Of a stretch of 64,000 nt of DNA, positions 43,640 to 53,797 are shown in pieces. The notes under the pieces were generated by a model that was not told the DNA's origin, did no database searches, and worked only from the letters and a program-made list of their open reading frames with translations. Source of the stretch: Lunularia cruciata. Taxonomy: Eukaryota; Streptophyta; Marchantiopsida; Lunulariales; Lunulariaceae. The stretch is from contig OX419758.1 of assembly GCA_948567375.1 (NCBI GenBank), positions 63,145,965 through 63,209,964 of the forward strand, read 5' to 3'. The stretch's first letter is position 1. The number at the start of each line of letters is the position of its first letter. A program made the position numbers and the translations under genes.

Positions 43640-44590
43640 ATGGTTCAGATTGGAAGGTAGACACCTTTTGCGTGTATATGGTAGAGTGCGAGTAGTACCA
43701 CTTCCATCTCAATGACCATAATTGGTCCATCATGCTCATGAGGAGCTAGACATTTTGGAGTAAAGCGTACGTATAGCTTACTCTAGAGTCATTGGTTGCA
43801 CAATATGCAGACCGAGGAACAGTAGTTTGTTGCCAGATGTGTGGTTTGTGACCAAGTAAGAGCATCATTCAATACTCCTACATCACAATTACACCCATTA
43901 CCTATTATGGAATTGGGTTACTATTGGAGTTTGGACTTCGTTGGACCTTACCGTTGACTGTGAGACATCATCAATATGTTTTGGTGATGGTGGAACACTT
44001 CTCCAAGTGGATTGAGTTGGTGGCACTTCCTGATAAGTCTAGTGAAGGAACAACTTACTCATTCCTGGATCAAGTTCTTAGTCATTTTGGTGCACCAACT
44101 GAGGTTTTGACTGATCAAGGTATAGAGTTTTTGGGGGAGTTTCAGGTCTTGTGTGCAAGGCTTTGATTGATCATCACACTACATCCCAAGATCACCTTGA
44201 GGCAAATGGCTTAGCAAAGAGAGTGGTTCAGACAACAAAGAGAGGATTGCAAAAGTATGGTTTACAGAGAGGCCACTTGGGAGATTGGGATCTCCAATTA
44301 CCTTGGTTGGCCATGGGCTATTGATTTAGCCGGCAAGCCTTCTTAGTATCCTTCTCTCCTTACTTCTTACTCTATGGACAAGATCCAGATTTACCCGCAA
44401 CCATTTGTTGAGATGCTACTATAGTTTTGGACTTGGATGATCCAGATGTATGGATGACCATATGTTCTCAACGGGCAAAGATCTTTTGGAGAGTGATGCC
44501 GATGGCCTTTGAGAACTTGGCAATTTCTCAACATAGAGATACTTTACGATATGCTACCATTTGAGGAGGAGGTTATAGACCCTCAATCTA
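43640..44590 (+). pseudogene. Gypsy-E integrase
   Basis: The zinc-binding head is recognisable near 43700-43860 (HHAHEELD, CVVCDQVRA). The catalytic core begins YWSLDFVGPY near 43922 and continues with RHHQYVLVMVEHFSKWIELVA (43963-44020) and FLDQVLSHFGAPTEVLTDQG (44062-44120), which contains the second catalytic acid. The helix region near 44170-44300 and a C-terminal GDYVYLQ-like strand near 44610 complete the order. The PHD finger lies immediately downstream. Fossil. Confidence 0.8.
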
Positions 44591-44965
44591 TTGATTTCAT
44601 CCAGGAGACTATGTATATCTACAAAGACATCACCACCAACACTTGATGTTTTGACATGCCACACTATCTTGAGAGTGCGTGAGATTTTGCCATTTGAAGT
44701 CCTTGTGTTGGAAGGACATGATGGTGTTGTTTGGAAGGATCATGTGCACAATTGTGCGCCATGCCACCTCCCAAACATTGATGGTACTATGGACCCAAGC
44801 TTGGTACTTGTACATGCAGGCTTGAGGTGTATGTTATGTGGCTCTTTTGGTGGAGCTACTACTATGTTAGTGTGTGATAGTTGTTCAAGAGGATGACATA
44901 TGGCATGTATGACTCCTCCTCTCACGGTGGTTCCTTAGGGACAGTGGTTATGTCCTAGATGTACT
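44591..44965 (+). pseudogene. PHD finger at the end of Gypsy-E Pol
   Basis: The stretch reads VLVLEGHDGVVWKDHVHNC, APCHLPNIDGTMDPSL, then GLRCMLCGS. Zinc ligands have exact PHD spacing: Cys codons at 44828, 44837, 44873 and 44882, His at 44897, and Cys at 44906, 44951 and 44960. That is C-x2-C-x11-C-x2-C-x4-H-x2-C-x14-C-x2-C. The family's signature Trp lies two residues before the seventh ligand (44945). PHD fingers usually bind the histone H3 tail. Its place after integrase corresponds to that of the chromodomain in chromoviruses. Binding preference cannot be told from sequence. Fossil. Confidence 0.8.
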
Positions 44966-45118
44966 TGACCTATAGCTAGTTCATTCTTTATGTGGTATAG
45001 ATTGCATACATGCAACTAACGATGGGGCTCCATAGCACCTGGCCTCCTGAACTTTGCCCATCATAGATGGCTATCTGGAGTTAGAGGGACCTAACTGCTA
45101 GCTCAAGGGGTGATTGTT

Positions 45119-45219
45119 GCACTTTAGAGCCTATGTATGACTTATGTGTGAGTTGTGCTTCTATAGTGTATGATGTTGACAATGATGTATGTTGTGTAGC
45201 AATGTATATACGCACGACA
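45119..45219 (+). repeat. Extra copy of the LTR end, directly before the 3' LTR
   Basis: 45119-45219 (GCACTTTAGAGCC ... CACGACA) matches 45672-45772, the last 101 bp of the 3' LTR. It is followed after two bases (AT) by the LTR start at 45222. The layout resembles an LTR-LTR junction. Confidence 0.75.
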
Positions 45220-45221
45220 AT

Positions 45222-45772
45222 TGTCATGCCATTTGTACTGTTGCATCTAGATTGCTCAGACATTGGAGTTCCAATGATAGTAGTTAGAGGCATTTTAGCA
45301 GTTACTCATAAACTACTTTTTGATGGTCAAATTTCAAGTTAAGGGTACTAACTTCATGGCAGGGCACATCATCACTTGCACCGTCTACACTATCGGGTGT
45401 GCCATCAGCGGGGCTGTTGGGATGAGACCTAGGACAAAATCAGGGGTATATCCTAGAAGTGCAACTCCAAAGAGCTCACTTCTCATGTTGAGCCTTCGAG
45501 TTCCTGCCTAGAGTGGACAGAAAGCTGGCGACATCACCTAGAGTCTCTTAGATAGAGTGGGTATGGCTTGACTGTAATCAGTGCCCTATTGTTGGAAAAT
45601 TGTTGAGGATCAGATCAAGTATTGATCTGTGTTTGATTGATTTGAGTTGTTAACAATCTGATTTGATTGTGGCACTTTAGAGCATATGTATGACTTATAT
45701 GTGAAATGTGCTTTTATAGTGTATGATGTTGACAGCAATGTATGTAGTGTAGCGATGCATATATGCATGACA
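45222..45772 (+). repeat. Gypsy-E copy 2, 3' LTR
   Basis: 551 bp, TGTCATGCC to GCATGACA, so the LTR ends are 8-bp inverted repeats. The right end falls exactly where the Helitron resumes. Confidence 0.78.
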
Positions 45773-46760
45773 ATATTGACAACTTTTGAATCAACACAAA
45801 GGAGATTATCCATATACCAATACAAAGAAAGCTTACATACAAATTGATTGGCACTAAAGCTAGGATAAATGGTTATCTAATAGGCAATGTACTATTGCAA
45901 TATCAACTTATTTCAGATCTTTGTTGCATGGGAAGGGTTGTGTTTCATGTTTAAGTTCCAACTAGTGTCACTAAGAGGGAATATCAAAGGATAGGCCAAT
46001 GGGTCTAGGGTTGGATGTGTGTTGTCAATGCATTGTAGTCATGTATATAATGAACTCATGGTCCTCTTTCTTGTGCTCATTAGATGAAGTGGTGGTAAAG
46101 TTGACAACAATGTCAATAGTAGTTGCATCATTATATTGATGCTTATCTTGGTGGGTTGGTGCAAATGAGCATGCTAACCTTTTTTATCACTGGAAGTAGG
46201 AATCAAGCATCTTGTAAGACTTGACATAAGGATTAACTTTGAGGATGTATTTTGTGAGCTCCACCCATGACTTTAGCATTACAAGAGGAGTTTTCAGCTC
46301 AACCCATTCTAATCTCATTTGCCCAATCAGCATCATAAAAAGAAGTAGGGCATAAGAATGAATGGTTCCCCAATCTTGTTTTAGGTTCTGCTTCTAATGG
46401 TAGATTTGACCATGAATCTTGAAATAATATAGGCCTTGGTCAGTATCTTCTTTGGTCTTAATGTTTACTTTGGAGTTGACCATAGTAAGAGTTGAATTGA
46501 ATAGGTAGATGTTGTTTTTGAAGTTTTTGACTCGAGATCTTCTCCAATATAGTAATCAAGGTTTATTTATTGATTGGAAGGAGAGGGGACAACCTTGCAC
46601 TTTTGGCAGCAAGAAAAGAAGCCAAGGCCAACTCTTATGGTCTTAGAAGAAAAATGTAAAGCTCCACAATAGGTGCATGATGTATCCATTGTTCCAACAA
46701 AAGTTATCTACCATTGGGCCATCTTGGAGAATAAGTGGTAATGGATTATTTTGCAATTGT
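45773..46760 (-). mobile_element. Helitron replicase remnant, N-terminal part
   Basis: Minus strand, continuous in sense with 36483-37970. Near 46700-46600 is the Cys-rich start MDTSCTYCGALHF, then a QKCKVV segment. GLYYFKIHGQIYH is near 46420, TPLVMLKSW is near 46280 and ILKVNPYVKSYKMLDSYFQ is near 46240-46190. DDATTIDIVVNF-like residues follow near 46110, and a YWYMDNLLCVDSKVV segment lies just before the Gypsy-E insertion. These are the conserved N-terminal landmarks of plant Helitron proteins. Frame changes and stops throughout make it a pseudogene. Confidence 0.82.
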
Positions 46761-47089
46761 TATTTAAGAACCAAGACTTTAATTCAAAGCAATTTCAATT
46801 CATTTTGTGAGCACATTTTGTGAAGTGGATTTCTTAGTCATTAGAAAACCAATTTTGATATGTTTTTATATAATTTCTTTGAAGTCTTGTAATGTATGTT
46901 AGAAGTGATATCTTGATGTGGGAGATTATTGTGAAGATGGAGATAAGAAGAGGCAGTTCATTTCAATGCTGATTTCTCCATGGATACTAGTGCACATGGA
47001 GTATGCTTCAATTTTTTGGAAGTGCCTTCTCAAGAGCTTTCTATAGACACAAAGATCATGGCAAATGAAGGTTGGAGAAGAAGTTACAA
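46761..47089. other. No gene recognised
   Basis: Upstream of the Helitron reading frame. AT-rich, with no coding similarity or repeat end that I can identify. Confidence 0.4.
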
Positions 47090-47370
47090 CTATTTGATTT
47101 TCCACAATCTCTAGACTTTGATTTGTCCATACTTAGTATCATTCTTGTACTTTGATTATCCCGTACCCAATACCATTCCTGTTTGGGGATTTCTAGTACT
47201 ATTGGTTTTCTCATACTTCTGAAATTCCCACACTTTCATTTCCCGGGCTATTGGTTTTCCCATACTATTGGTTTTCTCAGACTTTGATTTTCCCATATCA
47301 AGTATCATTCCCATACTTTGATTTTCTTGTACCTAGTATCATTCTTGAACTTCAATTTCCCTATTATGAC
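47090..47370. repeat. Degenerate minisatellite
   Basis: Imperfect repeats built from two phrases, CTTTGATTTTCCCATAC and TAGTATCATTCTTG, with variants such as CTATTGGTTTTCCCATAC. About eight loosely spaced units are seen. No coding role is apparent. Confidence 0.65.
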
Positions 47371-47639
47371 ACTTTGCCTCTACATGTCTACTTGTGAGGG
47401 ATTGGTGGTTCTTGATTTTTTAAAGTGGCACATCGTATCCACCTATATTTTTGTTGGAAGTTCTTTCCTTTGGGAGTGGTATGGCTTGCACACTTGGTTG
47501 AGTTGTGGCTCTTTACTTTTTTTTTCCTATAGTAGTGTTGCTCATGTAGGTGGGTGTTATCAAGTAACACAATTGCTAAGGATGATTATTTTGCATTACA
47601 ATTGTGACATATTATAGGATTTTGATAGTGAACGCTTTT
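47371..47639. other. No gene recognised
   Basis: Between the minisatellite and the gag region. It has short open frames only and nothing I can assign. Confidence 0.35.
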
Positions 47640-49525
47640 GATTAAGGTGATCAAGCTTTTGGGATTGGGGATTATAGATTGAGACTGAGGAATGTGGGAG
47701 TGGAAGATCTTTTGAACTGATTGAAAGGGGTCAGATTGAAACAAGGATTCATGATTGGAATGTCAAGAGAAGGATCTGAGGAACAAGAAGGTTATAATTG
47801 ATCGTATGAGATGTTTAGAGAGAGTGGGTTTTGATAGAAAATATTCTTCATAATCAACAAGGTAGAAAGGAAGGTTTTGAGGAGAAAATGTAGGAAGGAG
47901 TTTAGAATGATTAAGAAGTGAGATTAGAAACATTTCTAATCATACAGTTATGAAATGAACTATAATTTGTAAATATCTAAGTAAATATTTTGTGTCTAAT
48001 AAATTTTGTGTTATATAGATACTCTGATACGTTTCACTCATCATGTTTAGAAAACAAAGGTCTTGAGAAGTAGTTGGATCAAGCTAGTAGTTATAACCAA
48101 ACAGATTTAGGTCTATTCATCAAGGATATTGGTCTTTTTGTAGTTGGAAATAAACCCCACAAGAACTTTGGTGAACTCAATGTAAAAATTTGCTATAGGA
48201 GTATAACTACTAGTTACATGCTTAGGATTGAGAGTGATGAGTGATCAAGGGGCAAGATCATCATCCTATACGGCAGGTCATTGTCCCAAGGAGAGTTTGA
48301 TCCTAATGTTCTAAAGATGTTTCAAGCATTCAAGGCATACGTGCATTAGCAACAAGCATATGAGAGTTGAAAGTCTTCACAAACAAAAGCATTGCAAGCT
48401 ATGGTTAACAAGAATGGCCAATTTGATGATAAAGAGGTTTCAAAGTTCATGAAATTTTATGAATTACAAATGGATGTACACAAGGTTCCAAATCAAGATT
48501 GGGTCTCTACTGTTGTGCTTGCTTCCATAATTGAGTTGAGAGATACAATCAATAGGACTACAAACACAAGTCAAGAAAAATGGCCATCTTTCATACATGC
48601 ACAAAAGGATGAGTTCTTTATAGCAGATTTTGAGTTTACATGTACATAAGATTGAGCTCTTCTTGCAGGCAATATAGCCTATGTTACATGAGAAATTGGA
48701 AGTACTCTTGGTGAACAAAGTTGAAGAAAGAAGTCTAACAACCAATAGAAGAGATACTGCGGATTTTGTAGTGTTGTTGAGAAACAAACAAATGCATAAG
48801 GATCATCTCTTGTCAGTTACACCTATACTTGTTAGTGCAAGTAATGGTTTTCATGAAGAGCAAATAAGAATCAAGAAGGCTGTGTTAATTGGTCCCAAGG
48901 CAAGCAATGTGTTAGTGGAGGATCTTGTGAGTATGCTCAAAGACTTGAAAGTTCAAATGTCCAAGATTGAGGTTGCTAGCAAGCAAGTTGGTAATGAGGT
49001 AGTGAATAAATTGCTAAGAGTGGCATCCAAGGATAATCAAGTATTGTTATGCATGTGGTATGACAGTCCGACTCATCATAGAGGTCAATGTGGAGACTTC
49101 AAAAAGCTTTGTAGAAGGGAGTAGTCTTCTTCAAGGATGGTCTGTGCCATTTGAAAGAGAAGACAAATTTTGGCAAAGGAGGTATGAAGAAATCAGTGGA
49201 TATTTTGATTTCTCATGCAATGTAGTTGGTAAAAGCTATATAACTTGTTAGATACAAGCTGAGGATGAAAAGAAGCTCCATGACTAAATGTGGTCACAAG
49301 TTCAGAATTCTATTTTTAAACAAATGGTATCCCAAGATGTTCAACAAGGGATTGGTAAACCATCAAAAAGTCTATTGATTAAGATGATCCAATAAACTTA
49401 ATTTTTGTTCTTGCTTACATAGCAAAGACCAGGTATGACATCTTGGTGGAGGAGAAGAGAGGAAAGGATAGCAATGAAGAAGTTGGACCATCCAAGATAC
49501 ATACACAATCAGGAGGGAGGCCTAA

Positions 49526-52500
49526 TGTGGTACCCACATTTTTTTTTTTTCTTATTTTTGAAGAAGAAGTGTACAGATGAAGTCGTATTGCACTTGTATG
49601 ACATCAGAAGGCAAAGAAAGGTGTCTTTGGGTTGTAACCCAAGGAAAAGTGACTTCGTATCAGAAGACAAAGTAGGAGACCTCGGATTGGCCTTGTCAGC
49701 ATTCAACCTGAAGTAAGGAGGCTTTGGTTTGGGGATGCTCAGCCCAAGGTGAGGACGGTGTAACAACGTTCCTTTGGGGTTGGACATTCAAGAAGGTATC
49801 GCACACAAAAATGGCTGGCCTATGAGCGGGATAAAATTGATAGTGATAGGAGCATGAAGGAGGTGTGATTTCTTGGTAGAAACTCAAAGTGAAGAAAGAT
49901 GGAGGAAGCGCACCACTATAAGAATAGGGATAGAGACGAAGAGATGACAAGTAATTTTCCATCGCCATTAAGGAGTCGTCTTGAGGGAGATCGTGGAAAA
50001 GGAAGTGTAGTAAGAGACATGATGGTGTGTCAAGAGGAAGTTAGGAGAGTTAGTCTGGGAATCAGTCGGAAGAGTAGCCACCAACCTAGAGTGGAAGAGA
50101 GTAAGATGGGAGGTGTGAAGAAGAACTCGGAATTTGGAGTGAGAAATCATGCAATTTGGAGATTAGATGCGATTGCAAGAATCAAAGTCTTGAGTAGGCT
50201 TTGGATCACATTCTTGGCATGGAACTAGAACCTTATTTTTCCAAGTTTCATGACCAAGATCATCGAGAGTAAATGTCCCGATGACACGAGGAAGAAGGGA
50301 AGAGAGGAAATCCGGCTTGCTGGACAGAGTCGGATTGGAGGTTAGTACTCGGAAGAGAGGCAGGTGAGGAATAGGGAGCCATGTTCTTGGGGAAAGGAGA
50401 AGTAGCGGAAGAAACCCAAGAAGTGAGAGATGCCTTTTCTTCAAAGTGCACAAAGAATGGCTACAAAGTTGAGAGCTACAAGGACCCTATGAGGAGAGGC
50501 ATTGTAGGAGCAGGATGGCTATCTTCAAGCCGGAGTAAACTACTTATGTGATGAAACATCAAGTGGTGTTCTTTTGTAAGATGTTTGTAGGGGAGCCAAT
50601 CAATTGGGCAAAGTGCTTTCATCAACGTACGAGACAAATGGTGTGGAACTTGCGGGGCAAGTCGCCTCCGCATTACATTGTGCTATTTGCAGCCCACTTC
50701 TACTTGGGATTGAATTTGCTGAATGTAGCGGAGAGACACAAGATGGTGTCGCACTTCCATCCCAACTTAAGAAAAGATGCCAATACGGAGGAGCAGCAAT
50801 ACATTTTACAGATTAGAAGTAGTCACGAGTACTATGCATAGATGGGGTAGAGCATGCGGTTGAAGGTGAATACTCTAAAATCGAAGAAGAGGAGTTGACA
50901 AGAAGAAGAAGAAGAAGTAGCGGCAACAAGACCTTGGAAGACTATAAAGGTGAACCCGAGGAAAAACTTGGTGGTAATTGCGTTGACAGGTGAAGAATAA
51001 GAAGGCAAAGCCGAGTACAAGTCAAAAGACTTGGAGAAGGAGGATGAACCAGAACTCACATTGTAGAGTGGTGAAGTGAGCAGCAAGAGTGAAGCTAGGG
51101 TGGAGATGAAGCCAATACCAGAGGAGGAAGAAGAAAAGCTGGAAATAGCAAAAGAATGTAACCCGAGACACAAGACAAAGTTCTAGAGAAGGAGGAGAAG
51201 AGGGTGACCATTTAGAGAGGAGTTCATTCCAAACGGAAGGTGATGTATGAGGCAGGACCAAGCATAAGAAGAGAAGTGGAGAGTGGAAGTTTGGGGAGAG
51301 AACAATCCATCCCCATAAGGTGGCTGCGGCTGAGAAGAAGAGTGTCCAATGAAGAAGAAGCAAAGAAGGAGAAAAGCCTGCAAGTCAAGGTAAAACATAG
51401 CGAAGGAGTAGAGTATCTGTAGGATGTTGTATGCACGTTGTTAGTGAAGTTAGAGGAGAAGAAAAAAGAGATGCAATTGCAATGTCCACAGGTGAAGATT
51501 GTGTTGTAGGTGTTGGCAAGATTAGAGAAAGAGAACTTGGAGTTGAAGGAGAGCATAACCCAAGGTGAGGAGCAAAGGGAAGTACTACAAGTAGATGCAG
51601 TAGTACACAACCAAGTGAATTTAAAGAAAATTTAAAGAAGGAAGTGGGAAGTAAATAGAAAGTAATAGAGCAAAATGTCATAGCAAAGGAAAGACAAATA
51701 GCTAAGTATGAAATCTTGAAACAACAATTTGCTGATTCATGATTAGAAATCATCCATGCTATGGCAGGAGTAGCAGAGAAGGAGCAAGAGCTCAATAGAG
51801 TGATGGAGAATGTAGAAGAGAAGAAGCAACTCTAGCAAAGAGAGTTGACAGTGAGGTATAGAGAAGAAGAGTGATTGTGGGAGTTTCTTTGTAATATGGA
51901 AGAGAAGATTGTTCAGAAAGAGAAGGAGAAGGAGACGGTGAAAGCCAAATTTGAGGCAAAACTGGCAATGTATAGGGAAGATTGGTTGGCGGATGGAGAA
52001 CATGAGAGAAGGATGAGACTCAAGCCATTGAAGAAGATTGTAACAAAGATGGATACGAAATTGAGTACAGAAGCCCGTGTGCGGATTGAGGAAACAAGAT
52101 TGCACGAGTTAAAGTTGTTGTAGGAGACAAGGAGGAGATCTATGAAGGATAAAGATTTGAATTCATTATTAATCAATCTAAGAGCTCATGTAGATAGGAA
52201 GATATTGGAAGTGGAAGACAATATCACGATCAGATTAGATTTGGTTGAGTTAGAGATAGATAAAATTTGGAAAGATGTAAGAGCAAAGCCCAAAGTAGAT
52301 GAGATAGGAGTATAGATATCTTTGGAGTTACCATTGGAGATATTAGAGAAGAGTGGGTCAGGAGGTAAAGAAGTAGAATGGTTAACTATGACAGGAATTG
52401 TAGATCAGGAAGAAGTGTTAGAATTGGTAGAAGAATTAGTAGTTGTGAAACCCGAGGATAGAGTAGTGTGTAAGATTACTTTGGGATTGGAAGCCGAGTA

Positions 52501-53321
52501 AGAGGTAGACATCGGATTGGACTAGTAACAGTTTTGAGATTTGAAGAGGTAGATATGAAGAGGTGCATTGTCATTTTGAATCGGTAGGTAGGAAGAGTTG
52601 CTAGGAAATGGTATATTAGTTAGTAACTGTCAAGTGCTCTACCTATTTAAAGGAGGCATTTGCAGTAAAATGTTGTTAAGTATTCATAATTTCTAAAGAT
52701 AGATAAAGCAAAGTGCTGATTGCAATGCTCATTGCTTGAGCTTGATTCCAAGTATCAACATTGTGATTGTGTTTGTGAGTGTGTGGAGAATTTCAAAGTG
52801 CAAGTCCGTGTGTTTGTTGGATGTTGGATTCCACAACCTTGATCTTTATTCAGTATGTTTGATCTTAAGTGAAGAGCAATTGGAGCAATGCCTTGATAGA
52901 TCTGAGAGGAATTGTAGTGTTGGTAGTATTTTGCAATTGTGAGTGCAGTGTAGTGTTGATGTGAAATAATTTTGATCAAGGAAGTTGTGCCTTCAGTGGA
53001 AGGCTGGAACACAATTTTGAAGCAAAGTAGTTTTGTGGTGAAGTGTCATTTTTAGGAGAATTTGAATCATCACAATCAAGATTGTTTGGAAAGATTTGAT
53101 GGAGTTGTGATTATGGGTGAAAAATTGTTGTGATGAGACTGCGAGTCGGTGCTTGTTGCTCTCTTTGGGGTGTGGTTTCTACCTGAGAGATTAAAGACAC
53201 AACCAAGAAGAAATGAGATTGTTACTTTGCTTTGTATTTGACCAATTTTGAATTGTATCTCTGTGGGAACAAACTTTACTTACCTGATTACCGCAAAAGT
53301 GATATTTGCCAAGTTGTCATA
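49526..53321 (+). mobile_element. Repeat F copy 5, full length
   Basis: 3,796 bp, TGTGGTACCCACATT to GTTGTCATA, between CCTAA (49521-49525) and CCTAT (53322-53326), a 5-bp duplication with one difference. Coding runs from about 49899 to 52530 on the plus strand, followed by 0.79 kb of non-coding DNA ending GGTTGTCAYA-like. Its length equals that of copy 3 within the precision of my boundaries. A poly-T run follows the 5' end, as in copy 6. Fossil copy. Confidence 0.8.
49899..52530 (+). pseudogene. Repeat F coiled-coil protein (copy 5)
   Basis: Same protein as in copy 3. The N-terminal part is charged (MEEAHHYKNRDRDEEMTSN). A conserved block follows at about 50548-50800 (KMFVGEPINWAKCF, LRGKSPPHYIV, HFYLGLNLLNVAERHKM). 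Then come acidic and basic low-complexity parts (50870-51240) and a coiled coil of some 300 residues (51400-52300) with strong Leu/Glu/Lys heptads, such as EKIVQKEKEKETVKAKFE. The C-terminal part (52300-52530) is acidic. No catalytic motif is seen. Function unknown. Fossil. Confidence 0.6.
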
Positions 53322-53797
53322 CCTATACTAGAACCTAGCAATAATAAAAGGCCAACACTAAAACTTGAAGTTAAGTAGAGGTCTACACCAAAGCCTAATG
53401 TTAAGCAAAAACAAACCTTTGGGAAAGATAAATTCATAGATGAAGAGATGGCTGAAGAAGAAGTTGAAAAAACATTTGGAGGGGGTGGGAAGGACCAAAG
53501 AGGTAAATTACCTGCTTACAAAATCCAATAGAAGATCAAATCCATGATTGATTTTAGAAAGATTATGGAGGACATGATCTTGATGGGAAGGTGAAATTTA
53601 TGCTTGAAGAAGTACTTAACAATGCTAAGAGATAGTTTCATCAAGGGATTATCAATATAATCAAGAGAAAGTGGTATGTAGTGAAAGGACCTAGATTGTA
53701 TAAAACTTAGACAATTAATTTTATTAAGGGAAGGCAGTGAGCAAAGAGGATGGATGTGCTAAATGCCCTCATTCCAAAACTAGCCATAAAAGTTGGC

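Larger units (their letters stand above)
37971..45772 (+). mobile_element. Gypsy-E copy 2: Ty3/gypsy element with DNA methyltransferase and PHD finger
   Basis: About 7.8 kb: LTR, gag, protease, cytosine-5 methyltransferase, RT, RNase H, integrase, PHD finger, LTR. It is inserted in a Helitron with a short target duplication. The two LTRs differ at roughly one base in eight by eye, so the insertion is old, and the coding part has many breaks. Protease and RT lie 1.9 kb apart, where most Ty3 elements have little. That gap is filled by the methyltransferase. Integrase is followed by a PHD finger instead of the chromodomain found in the chromoviruses of this window. A related element at 13394-25266 shares the layout. 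Confidence 0.85.
47640..53797 (+). mobile_element. Ty3/gypsy gag and protease-leader (element J) split by repeat F copy 5
   Basis: Gag-like sequence at 48392-49115 includes VSKFMKFYELQMDVHKV and a long helical part LVEDLVSMLKDLKVQMSKIEV. It ends in a knuckle-like CMWYDSPTHHRGQCGDF (49051-49101). After repeat F copy 5 the element resumes at 53322-53797 with EEEVEKTFGGG-like residues and VKFMLEEVLNNAKR, FHQGIINIIKRKW (53590-53670), the helix that precedes protease in some plant Ty3 elements. It is then cut by repeat F copy 6. No LTR is identified. Fossil with many breaks. Confidence 0.65.

Noticed and set aside
46200-46400. Copia RNase H, suggested by a FYDADWA-like string on the minus strand
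   Set aside because: Reading further in both directions gives Helitron landmarks (GLYYFKIHGQIYH, NPYVKSYKMLDSYF) instead of the rest of RNase H. The string is from another frame.
49541-49560. Poly-T run as the reversed poly-A tail of a LINE or SINE
   Set aside because: The same run follows the 5' end of repeat F in copy 6, so it is part of F. No LINE domains are nearby.
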